Positions 32,891-43,787 are shown, counted from the first letter of the stretch. The stretch: DNA of 64,000 nucleotides from Cranoglanis bouderius (GCA_023630585.1 CM042541.1:12740501-12804500); one strand, 5' to 3'. A program made the numbers and translations. The notes: generated by a model not told the origin, from the sequence alone.

Positions 32891-33548
32891 CATGGGGATC
32901 TATTGTTTCGATTCAAGAGCGTTGTCGCGTCGAACATTCGCGTCGCTTAATCGCGCTCAGTGTGAAAGGCCCTTGAAAAGCCCTTAATGGTTGAGAGGCA
33001 GGAATTTGGCCAATAGTTGGTGCAAGCCTTTTATAATCGACCTACTGGTGTGCGAGAAGGGGCGAAGTACAGAGAGGGGTTAGAGCAATGCAAATATGCG
33101 CACACGTTGCAGTATTAGACCCATAAGCACATCATAATGAAACTAAAGCCGAATCCCGGACATTTTCTCAAATTTAGACGCTTTTTTAAGGTCTGAAAAA
33201 GAGGACATGTCCGGGAAAAAGAGGACGTATGGTCACCCTAATAAAAACATTTCAGAGAACAATTTGTGTTAATTTCTACCATATTAACTTTGCACAAAAA
33301 TTATTTGCGCATGCACCAGAAGGTTGCTCATGTGAGCCACAAGAGAGAACCAGAACTATAACCAAGCAGCTGTCTATATTGTGTTATGTCAAAAGATTAA
33401 TTCCTTTGGTTTTAAATGATTTTTTTTAATGTACCTGTATTCTAATTACTTTGTTATTTTGACGTAACTGTAACGGATTACAGTTAACAGTTCTTTGTAT
33501 CCTGATTATGTAACGCCGTTACATGTATTTCATTAGTCCCCAAGCCTG

Positions 33549-33672
33549 AGTTCCTGCATATAATTTTTCCTTCATAGAATTCCTGCAGGTATTTCTACAG
33601 GAAAATGAGCTGAAAATCCTGTATGATATCTGCATAATATTCCTGAAGGATTTCTGTAGGATTTTTTAAGTG
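33549..33672. repeat. tcctgcagga-type repeat, short copy
   Basis: Repeated ttcctgcat, attcctgcaggta and attcctgaagga motifs. A longer related copy is at 41975-42200. Confidence 0.5.
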
Positions 33673-34172
33673 TATGCTGTTGGATTCCCCCTCGCGCTGA
33701 TTCGCCGATGCAAGTAGCGCGAGCAGCACGGCACTTCCGGGTTCAGTGACATTGACTTTGTTTACGATCTTTTACGCGTGTTTTGTTTTGGTCTATGTCC
33801 TGTCTCCGCCCCTGTTCTGCTATTGGTTGTCCCTAATGTCTCAGCTGTTCTGTGTTATCCCGGTTGATTACGTTGTGTATTTAAACACCTTGTGTTTCCG
33901 TGTTTAGACGCGAAGTATTTGCGCAATTACGTTGTGTTCTGTCAATACCAAGCCTTTGTGCCTCAGTTTTGTTTCCATGGTTTTTGATCTTGTTTCCGTC
34001 CTCGTGTTCACGAGTCTAGTCCAGTTCATGTTGTTTGTATATCGCCTGACCCTCGCCTGTTATTCGACCACGATATCTGCCTACGTTTTGGAATTGTCTG
34101 CAGTGTGCACTGTGTTCCTAATAAACTGACTTTAAACTGCACTTGCATCCATCTCAATCCGCAATGTCAAAC
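33673..34172 (+). mobile_element. Solo LTR (Gypsy-type), plus orientation
   Basis: It aligns in inverted orientation with 53398-53850, for example ctgtctccgcccctgttctg and gctgttctgtgttat. It has a TATA-like gtgtatttaaac (33873-33884) followed about 245 bp later by a polyadenylation signal aataaac (34121-34127). No internal Gypsy region follows on either side, hence a solo LTR. The exact ends are uncertain. Confidence 0.65.
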
Positions 34173-34526
34173 ATAAGCTTGCTAGTAATTAACCGCCACG
34201 GTTGGGAGAGTTACTTTAAAAATGTAATCCGTTACAGTTACAAATTACTTCATAAAAATTTTAAGTAACATAATCCAAGTATCACAATATGAAAGTGATG
34301 TAATCTGATTACTTTTGGATTACTTGAAGGTCACATATGTAAATAAAGTCAACAGAAAAGCAATATGATTTAAAATACTTTTATTTAGAGCTTATTTTAG
34401 AGCTTAAAAACATGTTTGGATTTGTTTTAATAAAATAAACAAACTTGTTGCTCATGTGAGTCATAACTGGCAAGAGAGAACCAGAACTATAATCATGCAG
34501 CTGTCTATATTGTGTTATGTCAAAAG

Positions 34527-35973
34527 CAGGGCTCCAGACAAACAAATATATTAAGAGTCATTGGCTCCTGTAAGAAAAAAAAACAGCTGCCAAATGATTT
34601 TTTATGTGGTACATAAGAATGAACTTACATTTGAAAATTTTAAAACACTTACTTTCAGTCATCCTGTCATGTGTGTACGTCTGGACTCCTTTTACAGCGT
34701 CAGCATTTTCATCCAAGTTCACTTAAAGTGGGAACTGAATGTCTTTTCCATCTTGAGAACTATATACAGTCACAAAGAATTGTTCTTTACACAGAATCTG
34801 AGCCAGTGTCAATGACCATCATTATGTCAGCATCACTTGGCCACTGAGTCGAGTTTGGCCTCCTCTGTGTTGCAGAAAGCCAGTGTTTGACACATGGTTC
34901 AGGATCAAACTGTTCAAGTGATGGGCCTCTTTGCTGATCCTGATCAAGTCTTCTAAGGTTGAATTGTGTACTTTTGATTTTATCCTGTCTTGAGCTGAAA
35001 AGCCACGATCACACTAATAAGCCAATATTGGTAGGACAAGCAAAATCTCAACTAGATGCATTCTGCTCAAAGCACATGCTGTGTCGTTGTCATACGTCTT
35101 GCACACGTCCAGTCAATTTTCTTCATTAGTAATATCTGAGAGGTAAATTTTGTGAAAGGCAGCTCTTCACATGCAATCATATACGTGGTATTGAATTTTA
35201 TTTGTAGCTCTTTCCATTCGGTCTCGTCGTGTAGTTTACATGCATGAGACACTGCTTGTGCTAACGGTGTTTTTGTGGAGCATTCTGTGATTAAATAGTC
35301 ACAAGCTTTTTTATGCTTTTGACTATCGCCCTGTTTTCTCACGGTCTCTTTCTTGAAATGGTTCGTTCTGGTAATGAAATCCGTTTTCCCCGCTATTTCT
35401 CTAACCGCTTTGGAACAAAAGTCACAAAATATTTTTTGTGTGCGATGATCATACCGGAGCCATGCAAACTCTTGAATCCAATAAGTCTTAAAATGCCTTT
35501 CTGCACTTTTACTTGGGCGTTCATTGATTGACACGGAAAGATGATCCTCTGTGTCTCCGTTGTTTTCTATCTCTCTCTTGCTGGCACAACTGGAGCCTGC
35601 TTTTTTATTAGCAGGTGTGCCATCAGCATTGGTGCTCAACAGAGATGAGGATTGTTTGAAAAAGTCTGATATTTTTCGTTTAGACATGTCTTTCTGAGAC
35701 AGAAAGCTGATTCTCATTTTCCCTGAGCGAACTCTGGCGCTCTGGATGAATTTCAACTTCATGCGTAGCGTCTCATTTTATTACGTCAACACAATAAATT
35801 ATGCGAGAGGCTCCTCCTCACAGAACGCAATTTAAAAAAACAGTACATGCAATTTTTAACTCATAACATGTAAATTTATATTGTCGCCAGTGGCGATCTC
35901 AGCAAAAATATCATTCGCAAATTAATATTTTTGGTCGCAAATCCAACCTTTTTAGGCGCAGTCTGGAGCCCTG
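34527..35973. mobile_element. hAT-type element nested inside the first hAT
   Basis: Inverted termini cagggctccagac (34527-34539 and, inverted, 35961-35973) bound 1447 bp. Comparison with the related copy at 33380-33440 shows the uninterrupted target gttatgtcaaaag, confirming insertion here. The flanking duplication is degraded (gtcaaaag against caaaaata). It carries a zinc-finger ORF on the minus strand. Confidence 0.82.
35067..35762 (-). CDS. hAT N-terminal zinc-finger protein, ZNF862/ZMYM-like, transposase core missing
   Basis: The 231-aa frame contains SKRKISDFFKQ near residue 27, a motif common at the start of ZNF862/KIAA1586-like hAT proteins. It then has a TTF/BED-type region with W-x-EFAWLRYD and IFCDFCSKAV, followed by a conserved H...SQKHKKACDYL. 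These are the DNA-binding front part of such proteins. The following RNase H-like catalytic and dimerisation domains are absent, because the frame runs to the end of a compact internal region. So it is either a C-terminally deleted transposase or a domesticated DNA-binding fragment. It may be expressed, but that cannot be seen from sequence. Confidence 0.65.
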   Translation of the reverse strand: MKLKFIQSARVRSGKMRISFLSQKDMSKRKISDFFKQSSSLLSTNADGTPANKKAGSSCASKREIENNGDTEDHLSVSINERPSKSAERHFKTYWIQEFAWLRYDHRTQKIFCDFCSKAVREIAGKTDFITRTNHFKKETVRKQGDSQKHKKACDYLITECSTKTPLAQAVSHACKLHDETEWKELQIKFNTTYMIACEELPFTKFTSQILLMKKIDWTCARRMTTTQHVL

Positions 35974-36137
35974 CAAAAATAATCCTGATAGTATTCCCAT
36001 TTTTTACAAAGTGTACCTGTAATCTGATTACTTGTTATTTTGACATAACTGTAACGGATTACAGTTACCAGTTTTTTGTATCCTGATTACGTAATGCTGT
36101 TACATGTAATCCGTTACTCCCCAAGCCTGTTAACCGC

Positions 36138-36600
36138 TTTGTGTAAATAATAAAAAAAAAGCTGTGTTTGATAGTAAAGCCAGCTAATGTTACGCTAACC
36201 GTTGTCACAAATACATAACGGAACAGTAATTTAGTACATCATAAAGAAATTATTTAATAAAAGTGGGACTATACCTCTACAGACACACAATGGCTGGTGA
36301 CAGTTGAATTTGTCCATTCGAATACCTGTGTGACGACTGTGTGACGTCATCTCAGTGAATTGAATTTTTTTCTGTAAAAAGATTAATTTACTGGCCCTTT
36401 CTGTAAATTACATTGTTTTAGCAGAGGAATTATTGAGAAACCACAGTAGAATCCTCTAAATAGGTATATTTCCATTCATTACAACACATCTAATAAAAAA
36501 CAGAGAGGTCTGATTCTAAATTCCAATGATCAATATGACATGTCAGAAGTTTCAACATTGAATATTAAGCCAGCACAGGTTTCTAAACAGTCCCCCTACC
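36138..36600. other. Inverted single unit of the 62-bp repeat and spacer
   Basis: 36130-36205 reads, inverted, like one unit of the repeat at 30629-30840 (caaagcggttaa, tattatttacac, cgttagcgtaaca-type). The rest holds no recognised feature. Confidence 0.45.
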
Positions 36601-36611
36601 ATAATTCAATT

Positions 36612-37174
36612 TATTGGTCATAAAACAAACATTGTAATATTTCTTTTCATGAAATGTGCAGAACATGCATCAAAGTGCATTAAAAAAAAAACAATTAAAA
36701 ATAGTCATAACATGACAAAACATTAAATGTGCATAGTACAAAAGGCACACAAAAAAGCCCAACGTTACATTTGAAAAAACCTACTGTTTGCGTAGTATCT
36801 TGTTGCGGAGCCCATGAACATGTGAAGAACAGCTGCTCCCACCGATGTTCATGATAAGTTTTTGCAGAACTTCAAAGGTGTATTTCATGTGCTTGGGGTA
36901 GTCGATGTTCACTACATAAAGAAGACCCATCAGGAGTCCAAATGCCTTGGGGACATCCGAGATGGCAGTGAGAACAAGATGTTCTTCCAGAATAAGAGCG
37001 ATGTCGATGATTTCTTTTGGAAGCACGTCTCCACGTGGTTACAAACGGAATGCCCACGTCAATTCCTTTCACAATGTCCTCAATTTCATCAGATGGTTGA
37101 AAATACAAAAGAAAAAAAGATATTGAATCAGTAAAAACTGTTGTTTTTATGGAACCCATTCCATATGACTATAC

Positions 37175-37213
<39 letters not shown>

Positions 37214-38023
37214 CATAATAATTCTTATTATTTGCTCGTGTGTAAAAAGAACAGTGCCGTGCTTCACTCTGAAACACTCAGCATGCCAGACTATATATAA
37301 TTAAATGGAATCCTTTGCTATTTGAGAATCGCACTAAGCCATATTCCTGCCCACATTTCAATGCCCATGAACCATTGGTTCTTTGCTAAGTTGTAAGGAT
37401 CACTGCTGAGTCCAACTACCTTTCATTTAAGCAGATAATCATTTGTTTTACTCCCGTTTTCACAGTTTCCCCTACTAAAGGCAGTCATATTGCAGGATGT
37501 TTTGCCATTCAGTCCGACTGAGGGGGTGTGTCCCGTTGGAAAAGTGACGTCAGAGCATACCCTCTATTGGAAATTTTCTCTTTGAAATTTTTAATTTTCA
37601 TCTTTTGTTTGCATCTCTGAAAAATTTACATCTTAACAGTCTTCTGCGTTTCAAAGAGTGTATTCAACCTCTTCTGTAAGTACTGGTCTTTTTAAACACA
37701 CCTCACAAGTCTTCAAAAAACTGGAGTTCCCACGAAGGAAGTGGGGCATGCCAAGCAAGACAGCAGTTTGCACATACATAATATTTCATATGTAGTATTC
37801 TGTGGGTCCTAATAAAACATTTTCACAAAATAAAGATATCACTTACTGGTTTACAAGAAATACTTACATCAGCATCAAGCCATTGGAGGATTTTATGGAC
37901 CTTTACAGTGTCTTGATCCATTTTTCTGTAAAGCTCCAAAAACCTGGACAGATACGCATCAAGGCCACGATAGAATGACCTCATGAGGTCAGCAGACATC
38001 AGACGGAAAAATTCAGCAACAAT
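36612..38023 (-). pseudogene. Degenerate multi-exon gene remnant, SAMD3-like family
   Basis: Three minus-strand exons are visible. First, 37868-38023 (52 codons) lies between tgctttag and gtaagt and reads FFRLMSADLMRSFYRGLDAY. Second, about 37702-37780, ends at gtgtgt and reads LLGMPHFLRGNSSFLKTCE. It has no good acceptor and an upstream in-frame stop. The last, 36781 to about 37110, reads DEIEDIVKGIDVGIPFV, then after a one-base frame change VLPKEIIDIALILEE and AISDVPKAFGLLMGLLYVVN to a stop at 36781. A polyadenylation signal (aataaa, inverted) is at 36612-36617. The order and motifs match, from memory, the C-terminus of a multi-copy teleost family often called sterile alpha motif domain-containing protein 3-like. 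The frameshift and damaged acceptors indicate a pseudogene. Upstream exons were not found. Confidence 0.6.
37173..37213. repeat. (AAT)n microsatellite
   Basis: About 13 trinucleotide units, in the last intron of the gene remnant. Confidence 0.95.
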
Positions 38024-38972
38024 CTAAAGCACAATAAGTGACAGTAAAAAAACATCAGTACATCATTATAATGAGAGAGTGAGGGAGAGAAAGTGTATGC
38101 ACACAAATTTAACAGTACATGTCCTTTTGGTAGAACAAGTCACAATAAATGTAGAGGGATTTAAAGGACAAATGACTCAAATGAAAATTCTGTCGTACGT
38201 TAATCCTTAGTCATTACCCTTATGCCGTCTTACACTCACATGACTCTTCTGTGGAACACAAAGATTTTTTTTTTTTTTCAAAGCTACATTATAACTATTT
38301 GTCCAATCAAGTCAGCTGGGTCCAAAACATACATACTCCAAAAAGGACAAATGCAGCATAAATGTAATCCATACAATTACTCTAACTGTTTCTTGTGGTT
38401 TTGGGTGAGACACAGAACAAAAACATGAAAAAGAAGTTACATACTGGTCTGTTTCAAGTAGTGTACAAATTACCCTTATTTTAAATTGTATCATTTGTGC
38501 TAAAATAACCTTAATTTTACAGATACTTCATTTTGCCAGACTGTTGTTTTGTTCATTTTATTAAAAGTTCCTAGACTAGACTGCTAATTTTGGCTAATGA
38601 AGCTAAATGACCTGTTTAATAGCTGCAGCTATGTGCTGGACCAAACTAGTACAAATGTTATTTTCTGTATATACTGAAAAAAATATTTTTGTTCTACATC
38701 CTTCCCAGTGTTCCAAAAATGTGCAAACTGTAGACTATGAGAGCAAATGTAAATGAATGTAGGCTATGCTATGCTACTACAGTTCTCATTTTATTTATTT
38801 AGATTTTCAACGTGCGGACCACAGTTTGAGAACCACTTACGTAAATGACGTTCAAATCGGCGAAATTCGACAAAAGTCTAGTTTAATCATAAAACAATTG
38901 GCAAATATTCCTGGATTCAGCCTCGCCATGGTCAGCTGCCGACATATTACCTATCACGCTTTCTTTAACCTA
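38024..38972. other. Gene-free spacer
   Basis: No recognised coding or repeat elements. The region may include lost upstream exons of the gene remnant. Confidence 0.3.
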
Positions 38973-39158
38973 TGGGAAGCCAAACAACTCAAAAGTTTGG
39001 CCAAACTGAGCTACTCTAAGAACCACTACCCAGTGGGTCGCGCATATCAATTGGTCCGCGCTGCGCTATCCAGTGTGTATTGCAGGTATTTGGTCCGCGC
39101 TGCGCGGTTCTCCTGAGTAGCTCAGTTTGGACGAGCTTTTGAGTTGTTTGGCTTCCCA
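38973..39158. repeat. Inverted repeat with 44-bp arms and GC-rich loop
   Basis: Arms 38973-39016 and 39115-39158 match in 41 of 44 positions (tgggaagccaaacaactcaa inverted). The 98-bp loop contains ggtccgcgctgcgc twice, at about 39054 and 39092. It could be a MITE or foldback element. Confidence 0.85.
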
Positions 39159-39498
39159 CATTAACCGTGACAAGCGCTACGCTACGCTGATTGGCCAGCT
39201 CAAACATTTTGATATTGACGAGCGCTGTTCGCTGACCGCTGCACTGAGCCTGAGCACGCTAGCCTAGGTGCAAGTGGACCGCGCGGGCCATTCACCTGTG
39301 AAGTCAATCCCACCAATATTATTATTACTATCATTCAATCTTTATATAAATTTGAGTAGCAGCGGCCGGCCCACCGGGAAATGCTCCCGATGGTCAGTCC
39401 GCCCCTGCTGTCTGTCCCAAATTGGTGAACATTAATGAAACGAGCTTTGAATTCAATATTAGCACTAGAGTTGCTAATTTTAATACACTTAAAAAACA
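39159..39498. other. Spacer next to hairpin
   Basis: No recognised features apart from GC-rich patches near 39270-39390. Confidence 0.3.
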
Positions 39499-39879
39499 TT
39501 TAATCAGGGTTGCCAACCTTGGCTTCCTGGCTGGAGTGAGATTTGTGAATCATATGACCTTTTTTTGCTGTGCGGAAATGAGAATTATTGGATAAAACAT
39601 GCGTAACGTCATACATCACTTTTCCGTTTGACTGTTTCTATTTCTTCCTCACCATGCCCTCGTCTTTACAGGCTTTTAGTTTGTTAGCCTTAAGGTTGTC
39701 TTTAAGCTAGTGTGCTCCAAAACAATGACAAAGTTTGCCTTTAAAAGATATATGCATTCAAAATTTTCAGTCTCTCTCTAACACCAATACAGATCAACAA
39801 TTTTTATGATTTTTATCATTCTGCACTTCAGTTTCTCATCAGATTTTCTGTCCAATCAAATGCTCTCTAGAATCTGAAG

Positions 39880-40260
39880 TGTCCCACCCCCAGCATTATA
39901 AAATCCATGGTATTAACTGTCAAGTTTGGCTTAGATCAGCTAGTTATCACAAACAAGTGTTATTGTACTGCTCACTTTTGTACAAGCACAATTTCTCTCC
40001 CAAAAGATGTTTTATCTGGAACAATGGTAATATCACTTACAGCAACAAGTCATTGTACATGGAGAATTGGTTCCAGCATAACATATTAATTGTAAACCAG
40101 CTTATTGACAAGAATGGGCAATTATACTCTTGTAAATGAAAAAGAATTTTTTTAAAAAATAATTAAGGCTATCCCCAGTGACATACCAACTTTAACCAAA
40201 TCTTCAGCTGTAGATATTAATGATTCAACCTTACAGTCCCCAGCTTCTAGTAAATGGTCT
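39880..40260 (+). pseudogene. L1/Tx1-type LINE ORF2 C-terminal fragment
   Basis: The frame reads CFIWNNGNITYSNKSLYMEN, then WFQHNILIVNQLIDKNGQL. This pattern (WNN..I....K.L....W......V..LIN..G) is typical of the region after the reverse transcriptase in fish L1/Tx1-type LINEs. It is followed after a stop by AIPSDIPTLTKSSA-like sequence. It is only a fragment and not functional. Confidence 0.5.
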
Positions 40261-40570
40261 TTCCATTTTTGATAAAGTTTTAATAATAATTTTATAAGAA
40301 ACTCCATTATTGTCTGATCCAAGCCTCCATGTAAATCAAGATGGCTTAAGCCTCACCATCTGGACATTACCTTTTAACATAAATATGTTATCTCTACCTC
40401 ATTTAGGGTTAACTTTATAATGGACACGACAACAAAATTTAACAAAACTTTACATTTAAAACCATTTATTTTACTTTGTTTACAAAACCCAAAGTTTTCT
40501 GAAAAACAAAATTACATCATTAATCTTTTAATAATTTTAGCAAAGTTTTACATTCACAAGACAAGAGGAA

Positions 40571-40588
40571 CAAAAAAAAAAAAAAAAA
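40571..40588. repeat. Poly(A) run
   Basis: Run of about 18 A. Confidence 0.8.
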
Positions 40589-40764
40589 CCCTCATATATT
40601 ATCTTCTGTAACACTGATCTTAAGGTACACTTTGAAACCCGTTCAAACATGAGAATCAATACAAAACAAGAAACTATGAACATGGAAAAACTCTAAAGCT
40701 TTTCAAATTCATGTAACTGCCCAAACATGAATATGTTCTTTTCTATTGTTGCTGTTGTTTTTAC

Positions 40765-40766
<2 letters not shown>

Positions 40767-40853
<87 letters not shown>
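40767..40853. repeat. (GT)n-(T)n compound microsatellite
   Basis: About 30 GT units followed by about 26 T. Confidence 0.95.
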
Positions 40854-40858
<5 letters not shown>

Positions 40859-41439
40859 ATTTGTTATTACCTGTAATAATGGTGGGAAGACGAAATACAC
40901 TACAGAACTGATATTATTGTGAGGCTGTGAGCAGACAGTGTCAGTGCATTGGGGAAAATAGCGACCAATAATGTAAAAAAGCGATGTTGCTTGTCAGATT
41001 TTCCTAACAAGTAACCATTTTTTTTTTAAAACAAGCCCAAAAAACCACGACCCGTGATTTTTTCAAGCGACTTCAGAAAAAAAAGAAGCTCATAAGTCGT
41101 GTATTACAAACGGACTTGGCAACTCTGGTCTCAACGTCTCCGACCCCGGCGACTTATATACAGTGAGCTTCCACAGCGTGGGAGGAAATGTGATTGGTAC
41201 AGGACCCAGCCGATTCAGACTGGTCCAATCAAGAAGTTGCGGGGCTTCATTGGTCTAATTAAACCCCACACCTTCTCGATACTGACAGGAAAAAAAAATC
41301 ATATGAGCAGATATGTGACTCTGCTGTATTTTTTGCGTTGGCTTGATATTTAATTTGGCGTGAGATTTACTTGGGCAGCGTGAGAGCGTGAGACAGAGCC
41401 TGAAATCGTGTGGCGTGAGAGTTGGCAACCCTGTTTAAT

Positions 41440-42876
41440 ACGTTTAAAAATACTAGCATCATTAATACAATATCATGCGATATCTAACTAGCCCATGGCT
41501 CGGCGCCATTTTACTCATAGCTTGCTATGAATGCAGCTGCGATGCAAAAACTGCAACCAATTAATTAATTACAATTAAAATTCGACCAGATTATTTTAGT
41601 ATTATTGTTATTAAAGCATCGTGAATTAAAAATAACTCGCCTTATATGCAGAGACGAAGGATGTCTGTTGCATCACCAGGAGGGCGGGAAACAAACAAGA
41701 TGAAGACCGTTGATCTTCCACCTGCTTCAATCTCGTTCGCACATCTCTCGATAGCTACATGGAGTAAAACCCGCGAAAAATCTAGTGTAGTTGTTTCAAC
41801 ATGCGTTTTTGAGTTGAAATAAAAATTATACTAGTTCAACTTTCAGCCTAGTTGATGACAAAGAAACTTACATTTTCTTGTTGTCTGGACAATCTATAAA
41901 AATGCAGTTTTGTCTACACAAAAAAATGATCTGAATTAATAAAATCTCAGAATTATTTTTTACAGTGTGGAAACTTTATTTCTGCAGGATGTGTGCAGCA
42001 GTCCTTTGGGAATTATAAAGTCCTGCAGGATTTTTCCCTTGTGCAGCAAGTGTGCTGGAAATTCCTGCATGTTTCTATTGTACTGAAGGCTCCATTCTAA
42101 AACATATAGGAATATCCTGCACAGTTTGTCTATGTGTCCTGCAGGAGTTCATAATTCCTGCAGGATACCAGCAAACATCCTGCAGAAAAATGAAAAAATG
42201 AAAATTGTAAGGGCGGTATGTAGTCACGGGAATGACTCTCTTCTGTCCCTACTCGAGAGAGATTGACACTGAACTCGTGGATTCACTCTTTTTCTTGCGC
42301 TGCTTTAACCACCATCGCGATTTATTTATATATCTACTGCAGCATTTAGTACTGGCTTTACAGAAATCATTACATGACAGGCGATGAAATGAAACGATTC
42401 AAAAAAGCACTGTTGCTTTTATGTTATAGTCCTCCTCTTGGAAGGCTCAGGAGTTGGAATCCTCCTATCCCACTTACAGCTGTTTTATAATATCCTTTAT
42501 TAATTTTACTCTACATTTAAATTAAGGTATTTTTCACAACATTTCCTTTATGGGCTTATCTTTTCCCCCAACTGATTAACAAGTAATTGGAAGTTAAATA
42601 TTTACACTGAGATACTGTGTTGGCGAAGTTACAAATAAATATTAAAAATCTGTATTGAAATTACTGCCTTATGCTTTTAGTTAATTGGTGTCAATAGTCA
42701 TTTAATTAAATTTGCACTTTTGTTACATTTAAACAATAACATATTTAAACAGTAAAAGAATTTGCATTGAGCAGTAACACTCTTGATGTAATATATGAAA
42801 AGGATATGATGTGTTTTACTATATTGTGATGTATAGTAATACGTACAGTATATGAGGTAGACAACAATACCTAGCC

Positions 42877-42880
<4 letters not shown>
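41440..42880. other. Gene-free DNA with tcctgcagga repeat
   Basis: 41975-42200 contains repeated tcctgcagg-type motifs, also seen at 33549-33672. No coding evidence elsewhere. Confidence 0.4.

Positions 42881-42947
<67 letters not shown>
42881..42947. repeat. (AT)n microsatellite
   Basis: About 33 dinucleotide units directly next to a Tc1 element. Confidence 0.95.
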
Positions 42948-42949
<2 letters not shown>

Positions 42950-42950
<1 letters not shown>

Positions 42951-43787
42951 GCTCAACACAACGAATGCTTCAAGTGGTTTCCCCAAATTCAACTGAAAAT
43001 GCAACTTATACCAAATGCAACTGGTATCCAGATAACTTTTTTTTCTTTTTTTTTTCTTTTAACTTTCTGTCATTCAACAAACACATATCAAAGACATACC
43101 ACTGATCCATCGTGCCAAAAAGTTCCAGTTTTGTTTCATCGCTCCACAGAACTGAATCCCAAAACTTCTGTGGCTTATTTGTATGATTTTGAGCCGACTT
43201 TTCTTGTGCTTTTGGGTCAGTAGTGGTGTACATCTTGGAGTTCTGGCATGGAAACCTTTTGCATTTAGTATACGCCATACTGTGCTCACTGAAACCTCAG
43301 TGCCTGTTGCCACCAAGTCTTGCTGCAGGTCTTTTGCAGTCACTTGAGAGTTTTTCACAACCTGCCTTCTCAGAAATCTGGTCGCAGCTGTTGATAGCTT
43401 CCTTTTTCTGCCCCGTCCATGTATTTCATGTATTTTCTGCCCCTAGCCAGTTCAGGTATTTCATGTGTTCCAGCTCAAGCACACATGGTGCAACTAATGA
43501 GGCCCTTGATTAGTTGCATCAAGTGTGCTTGAGACAACACCTGTTTTGCATATTTGTGCTGTTGTGAGATATTCTATTCAGGGGGTTGAATAATTTTGAG
43601 ACTGGAGAAGTCATTATAAGTTGCATTTTCAGTTGAATTTGGGGAAACCACTTGAAGTAGTCGTTGTGTTGAACTATTTCACTTGCTTTTGTTTGATTTG
43701 TTCATTGCAAACAGCTGAAAGTCTGTAAATTTTGACAATAAACCTGATTTGCAATGGGGGTTGAATAATTTTGATTGCAACTGTAAA
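42950..43787 (-). mobile_element. Tc1-like transposon, internally deleted
   Basis: Inner inverted repeats at 42951-43010 and 43615-43675 (gtttccccaaattcaactga and complement). Right terminal end ggttgaataattttgattgc ... aactg with TA at 43783-43784. The left outer end is missing and replaced by the AT repeat. The transposase remnant is on the minus strand. Confidence 0.8.
43006..43440 (-). pseudogene. Tc1 transposase N-terminal remnant
   Basis: Frames 43074-43358 and 43006-43278 read TEVSVSTVWRILNAKGFHAR (DNA-binding region) and FWDSVLWSDETKLELFG (first catalytic Asp). A T/C-rich tract at about 43038-43058 interrupts it. The rest of the catalytic domain is deleted. Confidence 0.8.

Larger units (their letters stand above)
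31267..33240. mobile_element. DNA transposon with 12-bp TIR TAGGGTGACCAT, nested
   Basis: A perfect inverted pair tagggtgaccat (31267-31278) and atggtcacccta (33229-33240) bounds about 2 kb. It sits inside the truncated hAT-type copy. The right end carries cccgg/ggacatgtcc sequence common at the ends of a teleost repeat family. The outer TA could be a target duplication, but the superfamily is unclear. Interior is itself a mosaic. Confidence 0.55.
31041..33548. mobile_element. hAT-type element, 5'-truncated copy, filled with other insertions
   Basis: 31041-31250 and about 33241-33548 match the ends of the complete copy at 34197-36129 (aatccaagtatcacaatatg, gattacttgaaggtca; right end tccccaagcctg). 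The first 70 bp or so of the left end are absent. An element with TIR tagggtgaccat occupies the middle. Confidence 0.75.
34197..36129. mobile_element. Complete hAT-type element with perfect 8-bp TSD, hosting a second hAT
   Basis: Flanked by ttaaccgc at 34189-34196 and 36130-36137, an exact 8-bp duplication, the hallmark of hAT. Ends cacggttgggagagttac and (inverted) caggcttggggagtaac form the terminal repeats. The outer element itself is only about 490 bp and has no transposase. The remaining 1447 bp belong to a second element at 34527-35973. Confidence 0.9.
39505..41433. mobile_element. hAT-like element with 13-bp TIR CAGGGTTGCCAAC
   Basis: Perfect 13-bp inverted ends (39505-39517 and 41421-41433) are flanked by the direct repeat tttaat (39499-39504 and 41434-41439). 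A CAGGG... terminus fits hAT, though an 8-bp duplication would be expected. No transposase is evident. The 1929-bp interior includes a LINE fragment and a long GT/T simple repeat. Confidence 0.75.

Noticed and set aside
39016..39207. Small frame with RGP repeats
   Set aside because: Reading through the GC-rich hairpin loop duplication, not a gene.
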